Part shown: in pieces, positions 1 through 10,934 of the stretch
Layout: every line of letters starts with the position of its first letter
Numbering within the stretch: the first letter of the stretch is position 1
Source: Gentiana macrophylla
Lineage: Eukaryota > Streptophyta > Magnoliopsida > Gentianales > Gentianaceae
Direction of reading: 5' to 3'
Length of the DNA: 64,000 nt
NCBI GenBank assembly: GCA_026214975.1
Contig: CM047817.1
Location: 54,680,246 to 54,744,245 of the forward strand
Program-made: the position numbers and the translations under genes
Notes under the pieces: model-generated
Told to the model about the DNA's origin: nothing
The model's database searches: none
Seen by the model: only the letters and a program-made list of their open reading frames with translations

Positions 1-79
1 TTCTTCATAAAATCGACTTCAAATGGCTATATCTTTTGATATAAAACTACGATCAACATAAATCTTTCACCTTAATTCA

Positions 80-305
80 TATTTTTATGCAGTGAAATCG
101 GCAATCATATATGCAGTGATATCAACAATTTATGCAGTGACATCGGCAATCATATATGCATGACATCAACAATTTATGCAGTGACATCAGCAATCAGATA
201 TGCAGTGACATCAACATTTTATGAGTGACATCATCAATCATATATGAATGACATCAACAATTTATGTAGTGACATTGTCAATCAAATATGCAGTGACATC
301 AACAT
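80..305. repeat. Degenerate minisatellite built on the word ATGCAGTGACATC
   Basis: The word atgcagtgacatc, followed by caacaattt or ggcaatcata, recurs about every 18-40 bases with point changes and small deletions. Further single copies lie near 563, 673 and 1517. The block has no open reading frame. It looks like a decayed short tandem array of unknown origin. Confidence 0.7.
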
Positions 306-319
306 TTGTGTTGAACTTT

Positions 320-745
320 TTGTCCCGAAATTAGGAAGATTTTACAGGGGAAATCGAGCTTATAAGCCACATCGAGCTATATCGTGTACTTAGCTAGTCG
401 AGTTCGATGTTGCCTTTTTATGGCTCAATCGAGCCCGAACTTTTTTAGTCGATTCGAGCTCGAGCCCTAGGGAGTATCGACTCAACTCGGATCGATTACA
501 CCCTAATGTGAATGATACTACACTTATTTTACAAAGTTACCAATTTTGTATGAATTTGTATATGCAGTGACATCAACACCCAAATTGCAAAAACAAAACT
601 TTGTAAATTGTATATCGCGATGACATATGCGCAGTGACTTCGATGTCATCGCAAAGACTTTCTAATCGTAAATGCAGTGACATCAATATCACTGCAACAA
701 TATTATTCCAAATCATACACAAACCCACCATTAACATATAGCTTT
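320..745. repeat. Dispersed duplication, copy A (partner at 1295-1600)
   Basis: A run of purine-rich words (gtcgag, ctcgatc, gagctcgagccctagggagtatcgactcg) is followed by an AT-rich tail ending in aatcatacacaaacccacca. The same order of words occurs again about 850-960 bases downstream. Copy A has an extra piece around 575-670. No coding content is visible. Confidence 0.6.
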
Positions 746-1294
746 TCTTTCTTTGTTTCAAGGTGATGCATGTTAAACTAATTGATCATTATTACATCAT
801 GATCGTTATTACATCAACGGATTGCTCCAAATCAAAAAACACCTCAATTTTCAGTTGCACTGCATATAACTTCCTCCTTATGCATGTGACCTTTGTTGCT
901 TCCCTTTTTGTCGAGCTAATCCTATCTTGAACCTTATGAAACTAACGAGCATGAAACCAAGCCGAAACAAGCTCGCACCACTCATGAACACGAACTCCTT
1001 GGCTCATTTGCACCCTTATTCCCACCCCATTTTTAGCACAAGCAAACGTTTTCCATAATCAAAATCCTAATACCTGAACCCTATAAAGCTAAATTTTTAG
1101 TGATAATTCATTCACATGATGATCAAGCAGCAGCAATTAAATTACTTCACAATGGGTTTGAACTTTGAACAAACTTTACTTTTACAATATTTAGCAAAGA
1201 GAAAGAAAATAAAACACGAGAATGCAAACTAGCATATCCATGAAACAATACAGGTCAGGGTTCTATACTATGCATCTAAAGCCCAAACAAAATC
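746..1294. other. Intergenic, nothing recognised
   Basis: AT-rich sequence between the two copies of the dispersed duplication. I see no open reading frame of note, no terminal repeats and no RNA gene. Confidence 0.5.
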
Positions 1295-1600
1295 TAGCAC
1301 AAGGGTGAAATCAAGCTCACGAGCCGAGTCGAGATATATCGAGTACTTAGAGAGTCGAGTTTGATCTTGCCATTTTATGGCTCGATCAATCCCAAACTTT
1401 TTAGTCGAGCTCAAGCTCTAGGGAGTATCGACTCGACTCGGCTCGATTTCACCCATAATGTGAATGACACTACATTTATTTTACAAATTTAACAAATTTG
1501 TGTATCAAATTGTAAATGCAGTGACATCAATGTCGCTGTATCAATTTTATTTCAAATCATACACAAACCCACCATCAAATTAATGTCTCTGCATCAATAC
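1295..1600. repeat. Dispersed duplication, copy B (partner at 320-745)
   Basis: This block carries the ctcaagctctagggagtatcg word group, the aatgtgaatgacactacattt tail and a final acacaaacccaccatc, all in the same order as copy A. The 250 bases that follow (1601-1853) hold an ATATGTATATAC-like simple repeat and nothing else that I recognise. Confidence 0.6.
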
Positions 1601-1853
1601 ATATGTATATACATATATGCATATACATATGATCATATTACAAATCGTAAAATGACAGCCGCGGATGGAGAATCAATTCATTGTTCCACAAACTCAATGG
1701 TATGCCAAGAAGCATTATGTTGGTACCAATATTTTGTTCGAAATCAGATGGAAAAAAAACACTAACAAAGAAGCAAATATACTCACAGTTACATCAATCA
1801 ATAATATTTCTGATACAACAATAATACAATCAAACTTTTTAATAAAAGAGAAA

Positions 1854-2156
1854 TCAAAGACTAACAGTAGTATTCCCAACAGGTTCAATCCCTTCAAGCA
1901 ATCTTCTTTTAGCAGATTTAGTTATATAACACCATACCTCAAAAGCTTCACTTAAATCTGGATACTTTACTTGCTGTGTGTTCTTCATCCATTCCATAAA
2001 TATCTCAGTTGATCGTTTGACGGTAATGCTAATATCAACGACACCAACGCCCCATGATGTTCTGGCAAAGATCTTCATCTAACTTCTTGTTCTTGAATCC
2101 AAAAGTGGCTTCGTTTATTGAATGTATGGCAGCCAACATTTTACTAAAACCATAAA
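1854..2156 (-). pseudogene. Unrecognised coding remnant truncated by a copia LTR
   Basis: Two overlapping minus-strand frames look coding. The upstream frame carries MLAAIHSINEATFGF and ends after DEDLCQNIMGRWC. The downstream frame runs on through FMEWMKNTQQVKYPDLSEAF and KRRLLEGIEPVG to a stop at 1854. A single frameshift near 2040-2075 would connect them. The upstream part stops where the copia LTR begins (2157), so the 5' half of the gene is missing. The amino-acid composition is protein-like (Trp, Cys, charged helical stretches). I do not recognise the family, and it does not resemble Gag, RT or integrase. It could be a host gene fragment or a transposon accessory gene. Confidence 0.35.
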
Positions 2157-2265
2157 TGGGAAAAACATATTCAAATGATTGAGGCACGTAGAACGTTGTC
2201 CTTAAGACTTTATTGCCCCGATTACATGCCCATGGATAATGGAAATTACAAGAAAATGGGTCTTT

Positions 2266-2625
2266 AATGAGGAGAATTCTCCTCATAAATTGTCAGTTTC
2301 TCCTCATTAATTTATGTCAGTTTCTCCTCATTAAAGACTTTTAATGAGGAGAACTCAATCCTCATTACTGCCTCCGCCGCTAAAGACATATAATGAGGAG
2401 AAGCGGATCTCCTCATTAATTAAATCATACATTTAATGAGAATATTTGCTCCTCATTAAAATTATTTTTAATAACGATTAATCTCCTCATTATGTAGTTA
2501 TTTACTCCTCATTAAATAAAAAATCAATACAACGCAACTCCTCATTAAAAGGTCATTTGCTCCTCATTAAATCATGAAATATTCATTATACATCTCCTCA
2601 TCATAAGGCAATTGACCCGTCACTA
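2266..2625. repeat. Left subterminal repeat array of the CACTA element
   Basis: About fourteen copies of CTCCTCATTAA or its complement TTAATGAGGAG occur in roughly 360 bases in both orientations, including a perfect palindrome near 2270-2290. In En/Spm-like elements such arrays are binding sites for the element's own DNA-binding protein. That role is inferred here from position and density. Confidence 0.8.
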
Positions 2626-2934
2626 AATTGTAACAATAATGTTGTACTTTTTTGGTAATCTCAAACATAAAAGATTTACATCTTCATAAGATGTATACTA
2701 ATCAATATACACAATGATGGATTATTTCCAAAAGATAAGTTAGATAATATGTATATTTAAAGGATTTTCTAATATCACATCCCAAAAGAAACACATTGCT
2801 TTTGGTCGCTACTACAAAAGACCAACTTCCAAAATATTCTTACGTACTACAACATCCTAGGATATGATACGATAGAACACAATGTCTCAACCATATAGAT
2901 TAACATCAGTAAATTGTCTTATCTATATGAGGGG

Positions 2935-3571
2935 ATATTACTTGATTTCTGTCCACAGTTCTTGCTCAATCTTGTACCTGCAAGATTAAGATGAAAAAAG
3001 GAAAGAATGAGCAATAAGTACTAAGTAATCAGTCATCTCCAAAAAAATATTAAGTATAGACAAATACAAAATCCTATGTTGCAAAAAAGAAAGCTTCCTT
3101 TAATGGAAATGTTTCAAAATTTCGGAACTTTTTGACCGGGGAAAAACTATTGGCTGGGTATTTATCTCACAAAACATTAACCAAATTGGCATGTAACTGA
3201 AAAAGGCCACGGTTTTAACAAATGATTAGAACTAGTGCGTAATATCATTACTTTTCACAGCTGTGTAATTTCTCAAGTTTGGCATACATGGAACATGAGA
3301 CACTTGAACTTTAGGGAACTTTGAGTATAATTAGGATTGCTTACCCCTAGCAGTTCTCTGGTTTAAAGCATTTCCTAGTGAGGATAGTTTTCATTATTCT
3401 CTTCAATTCAACCGAGTTCCTAATCTGAAGAACATTATATAGAATAAAAAAATGAATCACCGATTGTGACTTTAGAGCATAATAATAAGATATAGCAATA
3501 CTTGCCTGAACAGCCACTGAATTCACAACATTCAAATTATTCCCCAACTCGAAAACCTGAATAAGCATCAC
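2935..3571 (-). pseudogene. Captured gene fragment: 3' exon-like segments
   Basis: A segment near 3558-3508 encodes VFELGNNLNVVNSVAVQ. After an intron-like stretch, a segment ending at 3347 encodes NSVELKRIMKTILTRKCF and stops. A further short segment near 2985-2943 encodes YKIEQELWTEIK after a CAG acceptor and stops. The codon texture and splice-like borders suggest exons of captured genes. They cannot be ordered into one protein by eye, and the family is unknown. Confidence 0.3.
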
Positions 3572-4104
3572 TTAACAGTCACAGATTGGGATATAACTAA
3601 TCCCAAAACAAAACAAACAACGATCAACATGATATATGGTAACCTGGGTTCTGTGCTGAATTTTAAATGAGAAAACCCCAAGTTTATGTTCGATTCGTGG
3701 GGACTTGCATCAACTCCAAGAAGAAATATGAAAAAATCAATATCATAAAAGAGAATCTACGTCAGGTATGCAATCCATTACCGTAATGATTACGTATAAG
3801 CAAAATAACAGATAGGTGCAATTGCAAAAATTGATCTTCCCAATTTATCTTTTTCTCCTTTATATCCTTGAAAACTTATAGTCAGGTCAAATATGATGCA
3901 GGTTAGGAAAAAGAAAAAGAAAGGATATTTCATAGTGCCAAACTATTTAAGGACATCACAAAAGCATGCTTACTTTGTACTTTTAGCTTTGATACAATTG
4001 TATCGTTTTTTATACCTGACATTCAAAGGCCACCAAGAGATGGAAAATTTCACAAAAGCTAGTCATATTCATACCTTTAGCAGTTCCATTTCCTCCTTTG
4101 TAGG

Positions 4105-4585
4105 TCAAAACTTTATGAGGTTTTCGACCTGATCAACATCAATGGCCGAGTCTTCCAAATAAAGTACTGAACTCTGTCGTGGCAGCAAGTTGATTAACAC
4201 ATCGATCCTCAGAAACAGGGCATGTGATGATTTGAAACCAGAAAAATTATCATCCTGATAAAGTAGAAAGGTATTAAGATGTCCAGCAGGAAAAAAATCA
4301 AAATGAAAGGGAAAGAGAAACAAAAAGCTTTAAAAAAAGTAAAATTTCGGGATCTTTCACCCATTCCAATGGGTATACTAATCATCTTTGTGTGGGGATT
4401 CCACCAATAATTATTAAGTGAAGATAAGCAAGCGCTACATCCTAGATATAAACACACACACACACAAGCAAGACATATATGTATAATTGTTTGTCGGGAA
4501 ACATCACTTACCAATATGTCAGGCAAATGTACCTTCACCTTTGGAAGCATGATCTCATAGTTATATGTGTGCCTATGATCAACCT
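4105..4585 (-). pseudogene. Captured gene fragment: two exon-like segments
   Basis: An exon at about 4584-4512 encodes HTYNYEIMLPKVKVHLPDIL and ends at a strong GTAAGT donor. The next segment starts at 4254 after a CAG acceptor and encodes FLRIDVLINLLPRQSSVLYLED. It ends at a possible GT donor near 4130 or at the stop at 4105. The segments share orientation with the exons at 5514-5766 and may come from the same or a second captured gene. I do not recognise the protein. A CA dinucleotide run (about 4447-4466) lies in the intervening intron-like sequence. Confidence 0.35.
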
Positions 4586-4812
4586 ACAAAATTAGAATTG
4601 CAGAAATTCTAAGACACACAGAAAGTATAAAGAAAGCGCTAGACACAAAATAAAGCATACAATCATAACTGCATGACAAGGCAAGAAGATAATAACTTAT
4701 TATAGGGCAACAAACAAATGAAAGGTCACTTCTACATTGAAACAGCTCATCAATAATAATTCTGGGAATTTTTTCTGATCTAAAATGCCATCAGGTAGAA
4801 AGTTTTTCCAGT

Positions 4813-5114
4813 AGATACATGCATTACTGGAAAACACAAGATCAACGAAAGTTGTAGTTGTTGATAACGCAATTGAGAACTCTATGATTGAAGAGATTAA
4901 GAAGCTTGTTGTGCCGCAAAGCCTGAAAGCAAAGGATATTTTCATGAAGAAGATAACAGAGTTGAAATTTCATGATGGATTTATGCACATAAAATCAAAA
5001 GAAAATAAGGAACTTGGACCTAATCTCAATAACGATATGACATTGTTTGATGTAAAAATAGAAGCACTGGCATTCAGGAAGGGCAGTTCAATGAAAGATA
5101 CTCCACAATATTAA
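4813..5114 (+). pseudogene. Unrecognised plus-strand open frame inside the CACTA element
   Basis: An open frame of about 100 residues (76 from the ATG at 4884) contains VVVVDNAIENSMIEEIKKLV and then Lys-rich sequence up to KGSSMKDTPQY. It runs opposite to the captured exons. A predicted beta-strand-then-helix texture makes chance occurrence less likely but does not exclude it. No family is recognised. It could be an exon of a second captured gene on the other strand. Confidence 0.25.
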
Positions 5115-5513
5115 ATCTCAGAATCTTCTTCCAACGGATTTCACAAGAGAGCTAATAAATCAACAGAGAGAGTGGACGATAATGTTCTTGAGATTAGAGA
5201 GACAACTCAACACAATGGTCATAGTGAAACCGCAAGTTTCAAGATATAGTTCCTGAACAAACTCCCGATGGAGTTAACCGTACTAAAAAGCATTAACCAA
5301 AAGCTCAAGTTATGAATAACATCCATTATCTTTGCTCCCACCTAATCTTAGCAAAGCAAATACATGCCCTCTGTTTGTACTTATAATAGCTAAGACTTAT
5401 AATGTATTTGAAGGAGAAAAAGTGAATATACCGAGACTGACACTCATACGTTTCCGCCAAGTTTTGAATTCGAACAAGGACTAGCAACACTTGACTTTAA
5501 GAGAATAGATTAC

Positions 5514-5766
5514 CTTCTTGGTGGTTTAGCAGATTTTTCCTTGCCAGAAAGATCAACAACACTCACACACTCTTTCTTATACACTAGATGTCACTTGGGA
5601 TCTGGATCTAGGTGCAGAGGAATTAGATGCATCAGTGAGTAGTCAGTAGTACCTTCTCATCCTTAGGTTTTGATGCAGATCTAAGCGGATAACGTAGCAG
5701 CTTCGAGGTGGATCTCCCTACCTTCTCTATAGTAGAAGATGAATCATCTTTCAGTGTTTCTTCCAT
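5514..5766 (-). pseudogene. Captured host gene fragment: first two exons of a basic protein
   Basis: Exon 1 (5766-5653) starts at an ATG and encodes 38 residues including RYPLRSASKPKDEK. It ends at a GT donor (AAG|GTACTA). Exon 2 (5575-5514) follows an AG acceptor in the same phase, encodes VVDLSGKEKSAKPPR and ends at AAG|GTAATC. The Lys/Ser/Pro-rich N terminus resembles, from memory, a conserved plant protein family of unknown function that starts with a similar PLRSASKPKEEK and LDLSGKEKSAKPPRR pair. That match needs a search. No downstream exon of such a protein is evident, so this is a fragment. Introns are retained, so capture was at the DNA level. Confidence 0.5.
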
Positions 5767-7334
5767 GAATGAAGAAATTTAAAGAAAAAAGAGTTTAATA
5801 AGCATAAAAAAGGGTGGAATGAAAGATTAAATTTACCGAAAAGATTTAGAGTATTAGCTCATAATGAATATAACACATTCGGTCCCAGACGTAGCTGAGA
5901 TTGTAAGAACACCACCAAGATCAAGATTGGTTGCTGTATGGGTCACGATGCTGCAAGAAAAATGAAAGTGCCTTTAAATTTGAAAAACAATCAGAAGCAT
6001 GGTGAAACGAGGGTAACTAAATACTTCACTACCCTGCAACAACCATGTTTCTCTAAGATCAATATCAAGATTGTGTATGTATCTACTTCAAGAGTTTTTG
6101 GCACTTGAGTTATAAAGATATCACCTTAAATTACTCTAACTTTGTACTTTATATTCCTAATCTTGATTGCAACCTGTTATCTGATGTTGCCTATTAGCAG
6201 GCTCAACAAAGATAACAACTATTGTACTAATTGTTCATCTCATTATTGTGAATTCCATGAACTAGACTCAATGAGGAGGATTGACATCGATGAAATAAGT
6301 GTTGGGATTTTATACATCTTTCAACCTCCAGTTAAACAAGTGTTGGCCATTCTTGACGTGTCCCTGAACCAAGATTTGAGGCAGTGGCTCAAGTTTTTGA
6401 AGTAAAGAGTTGCCTCAAGGACTTCCTATGTTTTCACCCCTAGCATTATAAGTAAATGTATTTGAATGAGAAATTCACAATGCCAGCAAGCACAAAAGAA
6501 ACCACAAGAGGAAGTGAAGCAAGATAATTTGCTCTTGTCATGGTTGAACGCATCCCTCGAAATTCCAGGCCACCGAAAGGACTGCAACAAACACAATAAA
6601 ACCCATGAGAAAAGAATCTAAAATCAAGAAAAAGACATTTACTTATCTATAAACACATACTCAACGGAAATACAATTGTTGCATCCTACAAACATATATT
6701 GGCAGCATGGTGAACATCATGAAAACTAAAGTATCCCCAGGGACTATATGCAACCTTTAGTTGTTCAACAGCTATAGTATCATTATCTAGCACATGTTTA
6801 GCTTAGTTCCTAAAATCAAGTAACATAACAAATATGATGATCACATCATAAAAGTTCCAGGACACTACACATACTGAACTAAATATTTCTAAAGCAGAGT
6901 CCTTTTTCACATGAATTGTAAACATATTCAGTATACTTATCTAAAGCAAAATCAAAGGGCTCAAACCTAGGTACACAAGTGAAGATTATAAACACAATTA
7001 AAAGACACTTAAGAACATTCTCAGTTAAATGAACAGCACAAAAACACTAGGAAAATCATAGTAAACAGCCTATATCATCGAACAAACAAGTAAAATTTCA
7101 AATAGTTCAAAGCTGTCTATTGAAAGTCACTATTATTTCAACGGAAAACCTAAATCTGAGAGGCACAATCATTTCAACGAAAAACCTTAATCTGCGATAG
7201 AACTCCCCAATTTGGAAAAAAATTGAGATCTTTCCTAGAATGGAATAAATTACCGATTTGTCTTTCATCATAGCTTTTCCAATTGTTTTGATTGTAGTCA
7301 GAACTTAATGATTGAAGAGTTGGGTGCTCGAGAT
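5767..7334. other. CACTA interior without a recognised gene
   Basis: AT-rich sequence. A minus-strand stretch at about 6590-6470 could encode a short hydrophobic segment (MTRANYLASLPLVVSFVLAG), perhaps another captured exon. Apart from that I see no coding region, repeat array or terminal structure. Confidence 0.4.
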
Positions 7335-7571
7335 TCAAAGATGGTGGTAGCGGAGAAAGAATAACAACATGAGTAGCAGAGAGAAGAACAATAACGGTTG
7401 TAGAGAAAAGAGCAGTAACGGTATTGGATGGTGGAACGGAGGTGGCGGTGGGCTGTTGAACGGAGGCGGCGGTGGATGGTGGAACGAAGGAGGAGGCAGC
7501 GGTGTATAGTGGAACATCGTCGGGTAGAGAGAAGGATGAAGGGTTTGGGTAAGTGAATTTTCTATTGCCAA
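7335..7571 (-). other. Proline-rich open frame from a GGN-type repeat
   Basis: A run of ggtgg/gcggcgg words (7430-7505) reads on the minus strand as repeated PPPPPF and HHPP segments in a 78-residue open frame. It could be the first exon of a captured proline-rich protein, or simply a low-complexity repeat that lacks stops. The position next to the right subterminal array would suit a promoter-proximal exon of the element. Confidence 0.25.
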
Positions 7572-7685
7572 TGTTAAATTTTTTGTGTGGAAAGGGATGG
7601 TTAAGATAGTTTTTTGGAATAATAACGGGGTGATTTTTTTTTTTAACTTATAGTATAGATTGATATTATTTAAATATGTGTAGTT

Positions 7686-7850
7686 AATGAGGAGATGTTT
7701 TTAATTCTATCATTAATGAGGAGAAATATGATAAATAATGAGGAGAATTAACATTTGGTCATCCACCAACAAAATAATTTAAGTCTCCTCATTATTAGTA
7801 TCATTTACTGACGGAATTTCGACTCCTCATTAAAATCTCCTCATTGAAGA
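7686..7850. repeat. Right subterminal repeat array of the CACTA element
   Basis: About six copies of AATGAGGAG or CTCCTCATT occur within 165 bases of the right terminus. The word is the same as in the left array. The right array is shorter and less dense. Confidence 0.75.
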
Positions 7851-8729
7851 CCCATTTTCTTGTAGTGAATTAGTCTCCAAAGATACAACAATCAATACAT
7901 TTCCAGATTCTGGCACTTGAATGAGGAAAGCAAGCGAACTGATATGTCTTCATTATCTCTGATTTTTTATGAACGCAAAAAATGTTTTTGCAGAATTTCT
8001 GGATGTATGCAAATATATTTTTTACTATCTGTTTTTCATTCAGAACTGTTCCTTTTATAGGTATATAATGGTAGAGTAGCAACCATTCAAAAGATGGAAG
8101 TTAGGGGATTTACTATTGGTTGAAACCAACATAATTTCGAGCTTGTCTGTTCATGCGCACATCTGCATGAACACATCCATACAGATGCTTCTATTCAGGT
8201 TCATTCGAGTTGACCTGAACATTCATGTTTGATTTGATTCATAAATCCTTTGTTGAGATGGCCCAAAAATAATAATACAAGGCCAAACCAAGCCCGAGCC
8301 CGAGACCAAGGCCGAACCGAACCGGCCGGACGGACGGTGGCGGCGTGCGTGCATTAGAGATTTTGAATCAACAAGCATCTACGTCTTCCCTCCCTCACAA
8401 AATTCTCTTGTCCCTTGGGGCTTGCCTATATGTGTCACACTACTTCTTAAGTTGTGATTTCACTTGAGTCTCTTTTCCAATGTGGGACAAATGAATACAT
8501 ATTATTCAAAAACACTCTACACATTTTACTCTACCTTTAGGCATTAATTTCTCATTCACCCAATAATGGAATCAAGTGATTAAAAATCCTAACATCAACT
8601 ACTATCTTAGTAGTGTCCAAAACCGTGTTTAGCTGCCGAAAATTCATTCCGTAACATCATCAAAATCGAGTCTAAAGTGGACTGTTCGCCACTTGTTCCA
8701 AACCTCAATTTCAGCTAAAAACTCCAAAA

Positions 8730-8737
8730 TCCCCCAC
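8730..8737 (-). promoter_or_regulatory. Polypurine tract of the copia element
   Basis: The minus strand reads GTGGGGGA immediately upstream of the 3' LTR. This is the usual position of the plus-strand primer for reverse transcription. Confidence 0.6.
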
Positions 8738-9234
8738 ATGAATGAAAATTAATGCATATGCTATGCAGACTTTCTAAAGATAAAAGTGGGTTGATGCCTT
8801 GAACCTTCCTTAGTAGAACATCATCAACCATACTCGGCTAAGTAGTGAACTAGGTCTTGAACTACTCAGGCTTTGGTGCATGCCTAAACAATGATATCAA
8901 CACAATAGACCCACTGGCCTTCTCGAATTTCTAAAGGTTGTGTCCATTTTGGCCCTGGAACACCTTGGTTTCAGAAAGTGTGTTAGAGAATTCATCCAAC
9001 AAATTCTCACAAAAGTGGTCCCACATAAACTTACATATGTGACCTCCTATAAAGAGTACTATGCAATACCCCACTTGGCATAACCATGACATAGGAATCA
9101 TTAAAAACTTTATGCTTAACCTGAACCTTCCAGCAAACAAAATTTTTGTTCTAACAGAATGGATATGTGTGTAGTGTCCCTCATAACTTAGTTGTCCCTT
9201 TTGAACCATGATCTTGGGATCTTCAATCACTATG

Positions 9235-10934
9235 TTGGGTTGCCATTATAATGGAACATGCATAATAGGCTTCTGTCCCATTCCGTTTGTCAAGATTGAC
9301 ACCTGATCTCAAGGTAAACCTTTTGTCAGCCGATCTGCAAGATTCTCCTTTGATTTTATATAATTGATTGAAATCATGCCATTAGAGATCAATTGTTTAA
9401 TGATATTATGTCTACGACGTATATATCGAGACTCACCATTATACATACAACTTTTTGCACGTCCTATAACTGACATACCATTACAATGTATGCCAATAGA
9501 AGGAATAGGCTTTGGCCAACAAGGAATATCCTCTATGAAATTCCTAAGCCACTATGCCTCTTCTCCAGCTTTATCCAATGCAACAAACTTAGATTTCATA
9601 GTGAATCGAGCTATGCATGTTTTCTTTGAAGATTTCCAAGACACTGCACTACCACCAATAGTGAAAACATATCCACTAGTGGATTTTGAATTATTACATT
9701 CAGATATCCAGTTCACATCACAGTATCCTTCCAATAGTGTTGGATATCGTGTATACTATATCCTGAGGTTCATTGTTAACTTCAAATACCTTAACATCCT
9801 GTCAAGGGCTACCCAGTGATCCTCACATGGATTACTCGTGAACCTACTTAATTTATTTACCGCACAAGCCAAGTCTTTTTTAGTACAATTCGTAATGTAC
9901 ATCAGACTTCCAATCACTTGTGAGTATACCAATTGACCCACAGGTTCAACTAAATTCTTGACTAAGTGTTTACTTAAGTCAATTGGAGTCTTTCACAGGA
10001 CTCTATTCAAAAGCATTAAATATTTTGATAATAGACTCTACATAATGATCCCGTGACAACATCAGTCCATCAGAAATTTTTTTTGAGATTTTAATCTCAA
10101 GTATAACATCAGCAACTCCCATATCCTTCATCTCTAAGCTTTTACTTAACAGTCTCTTAGTGTTTACGATTATATCATGATCACTACCTATGATTAGAAT
10201 GTCGTCCATATATAAACATACTATCAAGTAGGCTTTAGGTGTTGTCTTTTGGTAGACACACTTATCACATTCATTGATTCTAAAGTCATTTGCAATCATT
10301 GTTTGGTCAAATTTCAAGTGCCACTGTTTAGGTGCTTGCTTAAGCCCATGCAGTGATTTCACAAGTTTGCACACTTTATTTTCTTGACCTGGAACCATAA
10401 ACCCTTCATGTTGTTCCTTATAAATTTCTTCCTCCACCTCACCATTTAAGAAAGCTGTTCTAAAATCAATTTGATGGATTTCTAGGTTAAACAACGCAAC
10501 AATGGCAATTAGAATACGTATAGACGTAATTCTCGTAACTGGTAAGTATGTGTCAAAGTAATCTTGGCCTTCCTTTTGTCTTTATTCTTTGGCTGTCAAC
10601 ATGGCCTTATATTTATCAATAGATCCACAAGCTTTCATTTTCTTCTTGAAATCCACTTACATCCAAGTGTTTATCTCCGGGTGGAAGATCAACGAACTCC
10701 CAAGTGTGATTTTGCATAATGGATTATATTTCACTGTTATTAGCCTCCTTTCAGAATGGCGCTTCTGGAGTTGACAAAGCCTCAGCATATGTCCTTGGAT
10801 CATCCTCTACCATATATGTAAGGAAATCAGGACCAAAAGACGTTTTTTTTCGTTTGTGTTGAACTTTTAGCATGTTGTGTCATCATTCCTTTAGATCATA
10901 ACAAAAGATTTATATTAAAGGTTTGTTTTGATCC
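9235..10934 (-). pseudogene. Ty1/copia pol fragment: reverse transcriptase and RNase H
   Basis: On the minus strand, an RT N-terminal piece near 10880-10740 (SFGPDFL/PRTYAEAL type) leads to the RT core at 10494-10003. The core carries IHQIDFRTAFLNGEVEEEIY, LHGLKQAPKQW and the catalytic CLYMDDILI. It continues through LVYSQVIGSLMYITNCTKKD (about 9935) and the RNase H motif [10 protein letters not shown] (near 9730). It ends around 9235 with ENLADRLTKGL. Several stops and frameshifts break it. No integrase, protease or Gag is present before the unclassified segment at 10935, so the element is severely truncated or internally deleted. About 500 bases of non-coding 3' region separate pol from the polypurine tract. 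Confidence 0.85.

Larger units (their letters stand above)
2247..7867. mobile_element. CACTA-type DNA transposon carrying gene fragments (5.6 kb)
   Basis: The right end reads cccattttcttgtagtg and the left end tacaagaaaatggg. They are inverted repeats of the form CACTACAAGAAAATGGGTCTT, with the outer CAC lost on the left. The 3-bp target duplication AAT is at 2244-2246 and 7868-7870. Arrays of a short subterminal word (CTCCTCATTAA) flank both ends, as is usual for En/Spm-like elements. The paralogous LTR at 48679-49629 has the uninterrupted target (AAT at 48765-48767), which directly confirms both boundaries. I find no TNPD/TNPA-like transposase ORF. The interior instead carries exon-like fragments on the minus strand, so this is probably a non-autonomous gene-capturing element. 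Confidence 0.85.
2157..8729 (-). mobile_element. Copia-type 3' LTR (about 950 bp) split by a CACTA insertion
   Basis: The LTR consists of 2157-2246 plus 7871-8729. A second copy at 48679-49629 is collinear over its whole 951 bp, which fixes the ends. Read on the minus strand, the second copy starts TGTTGGAG and ends in CA. The start of this copy is mutated (its plus-strand end reads CCAAAA instead of CCAACA). A polypurine tract lies directly outside it at 8730-8737 and a copia pol follows, so this is the 3' LTR of a minus-strand element. A TATA-like CCTATAAAAGG lies at about 8051-8062 on the minus strand. A GC-rich stretch of gccga-type repeats lies at 8285-8350. Confidence 0.75.
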
